This document shows, in pieces, positions 56,241-64,000 of a stretch of DNA of 64,000 nt. Where the stretch lies: assembly GCA_039619475.1 (NCBI GenBank), contig CM077115.1, positions 140,504,172 through 140,568,171 of the forward strand, read 5' to 3'. The position numbers and the translations under genes were made by a program. This DNA is from Icerya purchasi (Eukaryota > Arthropoda > Insecta > Hemiptera > Monophlebidae). Within the stretch, counting starts at the first letter, position 1. Each line of letters opens with the position of its first letter. A model generated the notes under the pieces. It was not told the origin of the DNA and made no database searches. It worked only from the letters and a program-made list of their open reading frames with translations.

Positions 56241-58560
56241 GTCTACTCCAGGTGGAGTAATTACTCCCTGTATTGATTATCGAATTTGTTTCATCGAGCG
56301 TTGTGGGCGCTGCTCTGCAATTGCGGCCATATTGCAGGATGAAATTTCTTCCTTTATAAATACTATTAGTGTTTTCCTTTGACATTTATAATTCCTATAT
56401 AAACAAAAATTTTACTATCGCAGCCTTTATTGATGTTTCCAGTGCATTTGACACAATGTTCACCTCCCTACTCTCAGAAATATAATGCTGTCACTGCATC
56501 TTCCAGACTGTGTTGTTTCCCTTATTATTAATCTCTTCCAAAGCCAGACTGCACATCTATCCACTTCTTGTTATTCCACTTCAAGAAAAGTTTTTTGTGG
56601 TTTTCCTCAGGGTTCCTGTCTTAGTGCTACTCTATTCAACAACTATACTTCTCATATAGCTTCTCTTCCATTAAATTCATCGTCTCTATTCTATGCTGAT
56701 GATATCCTTTATTGCTCTTCTTCTCACAACATAACAGATGCTGTTTTAGATCTAAATAGGTCATTAGCCACTATAGAAAATGCTCTTTTCAATGTTCATC
56801 TTTTTGTCTCTCCTCATAAATCCACGGCCATGATTTCTACTTTCCGTTCATATAATCCTTCCTCAATCAATCTAACCTTAAGTCATTATCCTGTCCCTCT
56901 TGTGGAGAGCTTCTGTTATTTGGGTGTGCTTCTTAACGGCCGTCTTTCCTTTCGGGAACATATTAGTCGCCTTTATACTTCTTGTTTTAAAAGGATTAAT
57001 CTTTTAAAATCGTTCGCATCGTACAGGTGGGGTGGTGATCCTTACATTCTTTCCTTATTGTATAAGTCTCTCATTCTTTCTAAGTTGGACTACTGTTCCT
57101 ATATATACGGTAACGCTTCCAAGTCTCTTCTGTTAAAACTTGACCGCATTCTAAATTCCTGTCTTCGTTTTTGTCTGGGTGCACGAAAATCTACTCCAAT
57201 TCCTGCCATCCTCTCCGAATCAAAATCACTCCCTTTGTTCATCCGCAGATCCTATCTAGGCTATCGTTTCCTAATCAAACGCCTTCCCTCTTTTTCCTCT
57301 CGGATTATAGCTGCCTACTGCTCTATTTTTCACAACTGGCGTTTTACTCCCAACAAAATTCCTATTTTATCTTTTATTTCTGCTCGTCTTGCCAATTTTT
57401 CTCCCTATATTTTCTCCTATGATAAATCACCGTGCTTTTCACCCTTAATTATTTCAGTCTCTTACATCCTCCTCATGTATTTCATTTGTCGAGTTCTGCC
57501 AAATTCCTTCCTCACTCTATAGTTAGATATGAATTTCACATGGTTTTAAGCTCTTTATATCCCAATCATTCCGTTATTTTTACTGATGGGTCTAAAAGGG
57601 CTGATGGAGTTGGTACCGCCTTTGTTTTTCCTTCTCACAACTACTCGGAATCCTTTAAACTTCCTTCCTGCTGCTCTATATTTACTGCTGAATCTGCTGC
57701 CATACTTCATGCAATTCTTTTTATCTCTTCCTCTTCTATCCTCTCGGATAAATTTTTTTTAATAGCTGACTCTGAAAGTATCTTGCAGACGGTTTCTTTT
57801 CCCTAACCGTTGCCCTCTTTTGATCCTTTCATTCTCCTTATTCGCAATCTAATTCACGAATTATTCCTGTTCCGTTCGATCCAAATTGATTTATTATGGA
57901 TTTCTAGCCATGCTGGAATTGAGGGTAATGAGGTGGCTAATTCCTTGGCTCGCTCAGGACCTTCCAACGGACATCCTCTTCATAAATTTCCTGCTCGCAA
58001 TATTAATTGTATTTCCAGACAGTTCCATATTACATTATGGAATGATATTTATTTTTCTTTTTTCTCAAATTCGAAATTCTTTTATCTTTCCGTTCAGCCC
58101 TTACCTTCTTTGACCAGATGGTTCGACATGTTTCCTTCCCTTTGTCGTCCCCTGATCACCGCTATATGTCGTCTTCGTTTCGGTCATACCTTTCTCCCTT
58201 CGTCACTTCATCGTTTTTCCCTCGTCTCTTCTCCGCGGTGCCCTCTTCACCCAGAGGACTCCTTTTTTCTGTGTGATATCAATCACGTCTTCTTCGAATG
58301 TTCCTCACTCTCTTTAGAACGTTCTCTCTTTTATTCTCGGCTTTTGGATCTTCGTCTTCCTACTCCATACAATGATTCTTATGTTCTCTCATTTCCTTCC
58401 TTGTCAGTTGTTCCTATTCTAGCTTCTTTCATTCATTCAATCTCGCACCAGATTGAAATCTAATATGTTATTCTCCTTTTGAACAATTACTTAGATTTCT
58501 TGGCTGATTGGGCTGTTGCTCTTCGTTGGCGTACCCATAAAAAAAAACAAAAAAAAAAAC
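56241..58560 (+). pseudogene. RNase H-type LINE, longest copy of the dispersed family
   Basis: Starts inside RT: SAIAAILQDEISSFINTISV, then FTIAAFIDVSSAFDT. After one shift the main frame (56,485-57,522) has FCGFPQGSCLSATLFNNYTS, LFYADDILYCSSS and VESFCYLGVLLNGRLSFREH, then the thumb. The RNase H frame (57,432-57,806) has FTDGSKRADGVGTAFVF, SIFTAESAAILHAIL and LIADSESIL. After a stop, 57,810-58,463 gives IDLLWISSHAGIEGNEVANS and the C-terminus ending SISHQIEI*. The 3' phrase TGCTCTTCGTTGGCGTACCC then an A-rich tail ends it at about 58,560. Shorter copies at 5.6, 42.2, 43.1, 47.0 and 47.6 kb belong to this family. Confidence 0.85.
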
Positions 58561-58564
58561 ATTA

Positions 58565-59414
58565 GAGGCGGGTAAAAATATCAAAAAACTGAACAAACAA
58601 CTAAGTGTAGAGGTACCCCATGGAATTTATACTTCGTTAATTCAACAGGTCAAAAAATACACATGATAGAAACGAGATAAATTAATTAATAACTGACTAT
58701 TAGCAAGAATTATATAAGGGCGAAAATAATTGCGAGAACATAATGTGGTAAGCTTCGAGCCAGAGCTCGAGTTCCTAATTAACCCATGATAACGGTATAG
58801 TTAACGAATATATTGAAGCAGGAAGAGACTATCTAATTAAATTTCTTGCAATACTTTTCGGCAATATCTTAAGAACAAGTAATATACCGGAAGAATGAAA
58901 GTATTCAGATATAATAATACTATTTAAGAAAGGTGATCATCATATAATTACCGTCCTATTATTTTAAACTTAAGTATTTCGAAGCTATTTTCAAAATTAA
59001 TAGAAATAAGATTAAAATATTTTTTAGAAGCCCAGAAACCGACAAAATAAGCCGGCTTCCGAAATACATTTTCAACAACAGACCACCTTCATACGGTAAA
59101 CGAAATAATAGAAAAATAGCACGAATATCAGATAAAAATATATATTTAGCTGTAATTGATTACAAAAAAGCGTTCGACTCCTTAAAACATGAATATATAC
59201 TTAAAGCACTGCGCAAGCAAAGGGTCTCAGGAAATTTCGTAAAGTTAATTCAAGAAATATATAAAGGGAGCTATGCATAATGACGGATATAAAAGGGGAA
59301 TATTTTTCAGTTAATAAGGGAGTTAAGCAAGAAGACCCACTCTCTCCAATCTTATTTAATTGTACATTAGGGGACATTTTTAAGGAAATGGACTGGAAAA
59401 ATAAGGGAATAAAT
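58565..59414 (+). pseudogene. EN/RT LINE, segment 3: N-terminal RT
   Basis: Decayed RT in plus orientation: PEEWKYSDIIILFKKGD-like sequence across shifts, NYRPIILNLSISKLFSKL, AGFRNTFSTTDHLHTVNEII and AVIDYKKAFDSLKHEYI. Then KKTHSLQS in place of the QGDSLSP motif and EMDWKNKGINI. It continues the endonuclease segments at 49.9 and 52.9 kb and is cut again at about 59,415. Confidence 0.75.
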
Positions 59415-59515
59415 ATATGTAACGTTACCGTTTGTTATTTGTGCTCTCAGGGATGCTAACCACGAGATCTCTTTGAATTTGCGTATTTTATTTATTTATT
59501 TATTATTATTATTAA

Positions 59516-59546
<31 letters not shown>

Positions 59547-59657
59547 TTAATTGAGACAAATGATCAGTTTAAATTTTTAACTATATATTTACCGATACCC
59601 TATACAAATCTTTCGTTACTGGTCGGCCGCTGAAAATCAATTATTAATTATAATTAT
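59415..59657. repeat. Inserted sequence with (TTA)n microsatellite
   Basis: This is the left part of an unidentified insertion that itself received the hAT element. It contains TTTATTTATTTATTATTATT and a long ATT run (59,487-59,547). Confidence 0.6.
59650..59657. repeat. 8-bp target duplication of the hAT element, left (ATAATTAT)
   Basis: Identical to 62,707-62,714. Eight base pairs is the hAT duplication length. Confidence 0.8.
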
Positions 59658-62600
59658 CGGGGCCGCATTTACACATAGGCTATATAGACTGCAACCTATG
59701 GGCCCGCACCACAAAAAAAAAAAAAAGTCAAATATTTTAATTTTCAATAGATTAAAATAAAAATGTCTTTCTTTTAATACTGTGGCGAGGGCCCTCTTGT
59801 AATCTTAAAATACGTTGCCTCAGTTATATTTTGTGTGGGCTATTTCGGCTGAACTCTTCAGTGGACAGCTGATATGAGTTGAGTCAGTATTCAGGAATCT
59901 TGATCGCTAGGAACGTGGCGAATGGTGATGGTGTGGAAGGGCGGGAGGCTCTGATAAGTCGAACGCTGTCTAAAAATGGGACGTTCATGGCTCTGTTTTT
60001 CACCTAGCAATGGACATGTCTATTGCTATGTATGAAAATTTTTCTCCCGAATACGGTGGTTATTGTGATTGAAAAAATGCTGTTATACGCCTGGTTGAAT
60101 ACAAAACATCTAAGAACCACCTGAATGCTGTCATTGATTTTTCAGGACGCTCTAAAAAAGTGGGGCGTATTAATGAAGAACTGACACGGCAAGCAGAAGA
60201 TGTAGCAAAATACTGGCGAGAAGTTTTCAGGAGATTGATAAGTGCGATAGTTTTTATCAGCGAAAGAGGTCTAGCATTCAGAGGAGAAAATCAGACATTT
60301 GGGTCACCAAGAAACGGTAACTACCTAGGACTACTGGAGCTTATAGCACAATATGATGACTTTTTAAGCAATCACATAAAGAACCATGGAAACAAGGGAA
60401 GTGTTCACACCAACTATCTATCATCGATAATTTGCGACGAAGTTATGCAACTAATTGGCAAACGAGTTTTCAATAAAGTTATCCCTCGAATCAAGAAGTC
60501 AAAGTACTATTCAATATCAGTAGACTCAACAGCAGATGAAGGTCACGTTGATCAGCTTACTGCTACATATTCAGATATTTAGAGGAACACATCCCTGTTG
60601 AAAGATTTGTAACATTCATGCCAAACCAGAGGCACAAGGCTAAAGATATGTTTCAAGGTTTGGACAAGTTTTTGAAAGAGAATGACATAGACATTAAAAA
60701 TTGCCGTGGTCAGTCTTATGATAACGCTTCTGCAATGAGCGGAAAGTACAATGGCCTTCAAGCGCTGGTACGGGAAGAAAATAGTATGGGTACCTTGCGC
60801 TGGGCACTCACTCAGTCCTGTAGTGCAGGCTGCTGCTGAGTGCTGTAAGATTTTTTGACTTTTTGGAAGAACTTTATGTATATTTTACAGCCTCAACTAA
60901 TAGATATAAAGTTCTGACCGATTGCTTGAAAAAAGCAGAAACTGACAAACGTATTCTCGTACCAAAAAGGACAACAACACAACACGTTGGTCATGCTGAG
61001 CAGATGCTACTAAAGCCTTCTTGCGAGGCTATAAGGAAATAAATAACGCACTTTTTGAAATTTCAGAGGACAAAGAAGATTCAGGAAAATCACGCGTTAC
61101 TAAACTTGCATAACAAAATGTCAATATGGAAACGAGACTTACACACAGTATTTTGGGATGATATCTTGGGACAAGTAAACAAAACTAGTGAAACTCTGCA
61201 GAACCCTAGGGTGGATATGAACACAGCCGCCTCAGCACTGACATCGTTAACAATCTTCATCGGAACAAAACGGGATAGCTTTAAAGAATATAAGGTAAAA
61301 GCTTTTGAGTTAGCTGATTGCACTGTGCATGAGAGTGAAACACAGTGCAAGCGCAAAAGAAACGTGCGTTTGGCACCTCTTGACTGTGTCCAAGCCCCAG
61401 AAGTTGAGCTCACCCCATCAGAAAAATTTCGAACCCACAATTTCCTTCCTGTAATAGATCAATTTGGATCTTCATTGCGGCAGAGGTTTGAGGCATACAA
61501 AGTAGTTGATACCCGTTTTGGGTTTCTCAACAAGTTGGATACGCTTACCGATGAAGAGGTAATTGCAGCAGCTCAAAACTTAGTAGAAACATATAACAAT
61601 AACTTAGACGATCATTTGGGAAATGAACTGATTCAGTTTAAGGCTTTTTACTAGAAGTTTTAAGTAGATGATGAGAAAAATGAAAAAGAAATTAGTCAGG
61701 AGAGGTGGATATATAAACTCCTCCTAGAAAACAAAGTCAAAGAGATTGTTTTCCTAATATCGAGATCGCTCTAGCAATGTACTTGTCACTTATGGTCACA
61801 AACAGCAGTAGAGAAAGAACATTTTCAAAATTGAAGTTGATCAAAAACAGGCTTCGAACCTCCATGTTAGAAGACAGGCTCAACGTTTTGGTTTTGCTCA
61901 GCATTGAAAGTGATATTTTAAGACAACTAAGTTAAGAAGATCTTATAAGTAGCTTCGTTAGTTTGAAGTGTAGGCGCAAACCAATTAGTCACTGAGCCAT
62001 TTCCAAGTTATATGTAGTATTTAGCAGAGTAAATGTGTACACGCGGCTGTTTCAAAAAAATTTCGGTAAATGAGGTTTGAAATAACGTATAAGTCTACTG
62101 TACTAAATTTTTTATCAATGCATTTCTGTAGACATTTTATTTCAATTAATTTAACATTTCACTTACCTTTTAAGTCTGATTGTTTAGCAAAGTACTATAT
62201 TTTTAATTAAATATAAGTAAAATTTTCTATTTGTTGCATTCCATTTTTATGTATTTTTTGCATTCGCCTAACATGTTTACTTCAAATTACAATATGTTAT
62301 TATTAAAATTGAAATACTTTTTTTCGCATATTTGGCAACATAGACAGAAAGACATCGACATTAATCTTGACTTTTTGTTCTTTTTCTAATATAATTGGTC
62401 ATAGAAATGTTAATAAATCGCATTGAATACCTTAATGATTTTTAATTCTTTTCATTTTTATCTCATCAATTCATTAAATTCTAAATACCGTGTAGTAAAA
62501 TTTTCTACAATCAAGTTTAAATCATTTTTTTTAGGTTTTTAGTTAGAAAATTGCTCTAAAATACGATTTTTGCAGGTAAATTTTCAAAATATTTCCGGGG

Positions 62601-62706
62601 AAGGGCCCCCGGGCCACCCATTTTACTAAGAGGTATTTCCTACCCACCGATAGAGCCCGCACCACAGGTTCAGCCTAGGGGCCTACAGACCCTAAATTCG
62701 GCCCTG
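59658..62706 (+). mobile_element. hAT element, 3.05 kb, with target duplication
   Basis: Starts CGGGGCCGCATTTACA and ends, on the other strand, CAGGGCCGAATTTAGGG. These are short imperfect terminal repeats of the CAGGGCCG type common in hAT elements. A perfect 8-bp duplication ATAATTAT flanks it. Internal sequence encodes a frameshifted ZMYM-like hAT transposase in plus orientation. Confidence 0.85.
60060..61935 (+). pseudogene. hAT transposase (ZMYM1-like), frameshifted
   Basis: Consecutive pieces. KTSKNHLNAVIDFSGRSKKV and YWREVFRRLISAIVFISERG come first, with LAFRGENQTFGSPRNGNYLG (to 60,582). The core motif is SISVDSTADEGHVDQLTATY. Another frame has HKAKDMFQGLDKFLKENDID and NCRGQSYDNASAMSGKYNGL (60,618-60,839). 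At 61,055-61,654 comes the long insertion-domain frame ending HLGNELIQFKAFY*. Finally the hATC block MVTNSSRERTFSKLKLIKNR to the stop at 61,935. At least four frameshifts or stops. It is related to, but clearly different from, the hAT at 1.5-4 kb. Confidence 0.85.
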
Positions 62707-62714
62707 ATAATTAT
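62707..62714. repeat. 8-bp target duplication of the hAT element, right (ATAATTAT)
   Basis: Exact copy of 59,650-59,657. Confidence 0.8.
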
Positions 62715-63340
62715 TATACGTATATATAACAACGAAAACTGCGACGATTAACAAAAAAGAAATATAAAATGGTACGTATCACACTGTTGGTCAACAGCGA
62801 ATCCGATGGTGGGAAGATGCGATGGAATTCGTTTGCTGTTGCGACGTCCAGGACCTCGGTGGCGAAAAAGATACCTTTTATATTTTAATTTTAACCTCCG
62901 CGACCAATACGAACGATACTTTGACAAATCGCGCCTTAAAAAACTTGTTTTTGTACTCGACGATAACGTTGGAAAAAGGTTAATTTATACGGATGAAAAC
63001 AAATTCCGAAGCAAGACACAAAGAAGCGGCTTTCTCTTTCAAAATGAGAGATTTCTTGCTTGAAGGTAAAAACACGACCGGTATCTAAAGAGGAGTAGAG
63101 TGAAACGAGACTAATCTTCAACTACAAATCTTCCTTCGATATCTGGTCATTTCCTTTTTCCTTTCCGCACCGTGCCGCTGGCCTTTATTGAATCAGGTAC
63201 ACGCATCCTCTTGCGGTGGTTGATGATTGGTTAGCCCCGACCGACAACAGGATCTCACCTACCGCATCACCTTTTACAAATTTCTTAATTTTATTTTATC
63301 ATTTTTTAATTTTACTTTTAAACCATGTAATGATGGGCAC
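62715..63340. other. Right part of the unidentified insertion in the LINE
   Basis: An 85-codon frame at 62,806-63,063 (+) reads RWRKRYLLYFNFNLRDQYER and FVLDDNVGKRLIYTDENKFR. I do not recognise it. Together with 59,415-59,657 it forms the block that split the RT of the EN/RT LINE before the hAT landed in it. Confidence 0.4.
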
Positions 63341-64000
63341 ATTACATATAAATGAGAAGAAATGATCAAATTTGAGATTTACAGATGATATTATCCTTCT
63401 TTCCTCTTCCGTAGAAGAACTGAAGGATACGTTGTTAGAGCTAGACGCGGAAGAGTCAAAAGTTGCACTATACATTAACACCTGAAAAACTAAAATATTA
63501 ACTAAGACTAAACCCTAGAGAGAGAGAAATACAGATAAATAATAATCTAATAGAACTAGTGAGTGAAGCGACATACTCGAGTTAACAATTCCCATTTGAG
63601 AATAGGATGGAAAAAGAAGTAAACACGTGAATTACTAAGACACGGAGTAAGTATTAGACGCCAAAAATAATATTTAAAGGTTCTTTTAGTAATCACCATA
63701 AAAGTCAAATTATTAACACGTGTATATTACCTGTCTTAACTTATGGGTGCCAAATTTAGACACTGAACACAGTAATTATAAATAAACTAAGAATAACACA
63801 AAATGCACTAGAAAGATCCATGCTTAATATGAAGATAAGAGGCCGAATTAAAATAAAAGAAATAAAACGGTCTTTAGGCAATAATTTCGACGTGGTGAAC
63901 TATATTAGAAGGAGACAATGACAATGGGCGTTGGCTTTGTAATAAGATTAGCAGATGACCGTTGGACATATAAGTCCGTCCACTTTTTGGTACCTTTCAC
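63341..64000 (+). pseudogene. EN/RT LINE, segment 4: catalytic RT and C-terminal part
   Basis: Resumes with NLRFTDDIILLSSSVEELKD (FTDD in place of FADD), then LLELDAEESKVALYINT and KTKILTK. Further pieces read REIQINNNLIELVSEATY and INTCILPVLTYGC. Then LRITQNALERSMLNMKIRGR, IKEIKRSLGNNFDVVNYIRR and a shifted LADDRWTYKSV near the window end. This is the standard C-terminal order of the insect EN/RT LINE and directly continues 59,414. The element probably runs beyond the window. Confidence 0.8.

Noticed and set aside
1..64000. tRNA, rRNA, CRISPR arrays, LTR retrotransposons
   Set aside because: I saw no cloverleaf-like tRNA boxes, rRNA core sequences or spaced direct-repeat arrays. I also saw no paired LTRs or Gag-Pol genes of the LTR type.

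Overview
The window looks like a piece of a large, AT-rich arthropod (most likely insect) nuclear genome. It is dense with transposable elements and nearly empty of host genes. The evidence is the mix of hAT, pogo/Tigger and several non-LTR retrotransposon (LINE) families, AT microsatellites, and one papain-family protease typical of insects. I see no rRNA, tRNA, CRISPR array or prokaryotic gene organisation.

Layout. 1-4.5 kb: a frameshifted hAT transposase. 5.6-11.3 kb: LINE and pogo fragments, including a reverse-transcriptase LINE on the minus strand. 11.3-13.2 kb and 32.95-33.06 kb: the two halves of one ZBED-type hAT transposase gene. Between them, 13,166-32,949, lies the main object of the window: a 19.8 kb element that is an almost perfect palindrome. 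Its arms are 9.83 and 9.92 kb, separated by a 34-bp spacer. The ends read AGTAGTTAA...TTAACTACT and are flanked by a perfect 6-bp target duplication (TATGAT), as in Polinton/Maverick elements. Each arm carries an intact 334-codon gene (DEDDh-exonuclease-like fold with degraded catalytic motifs), an intact 325-codon gene (the arthropod family I recall as DUF8207), and two small ORFs. No polymerase, integrase, ATPase or capsid gene is visible. The arms also hold degenerate satellite units of about 190 bp. Each arm has two long arrays of A-tracts spaced about 10 bp apart (phased, curved-DNA or PATC-like) flanking a 0.5 kb block.

33.5-43.2 kb: Jockey- and CR1-like LINE relics, a broken TE-type gene on the minus strand, a foldback MITE and short LINE tails. 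43.3-44.1 kb: a degenerate three-unit tandem repeat. 44.4-45.8 kb: the only intact host-like gene, an uninterrupted 447-codon cathepsin F/L-like cysteine protease with a signal peptide, on the minus strand. 46.9-48.6 kb: two more copies of an RNase H-bearing LINE family. 49.9-64 kb: a matryoshka in which one endonuclease/RT LINE (plus strand) is broken into at least four pieces. The inserts are three RNase H-type LINEs and a block that itself contains a 3.05 kb hAT element with a perfect 8-bp target duplication (ATAATTAT).

How the parts relate: nearly everything is nested mobile DNA of different ages. The LINEs and hATs are mostly decayed. The palindrome is by contrast extremely young or homogenised, because its arms differ by only a couple of CpG-type substitutions and one microsatellite length change. 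It has probably moved by machinery supplied in trans.
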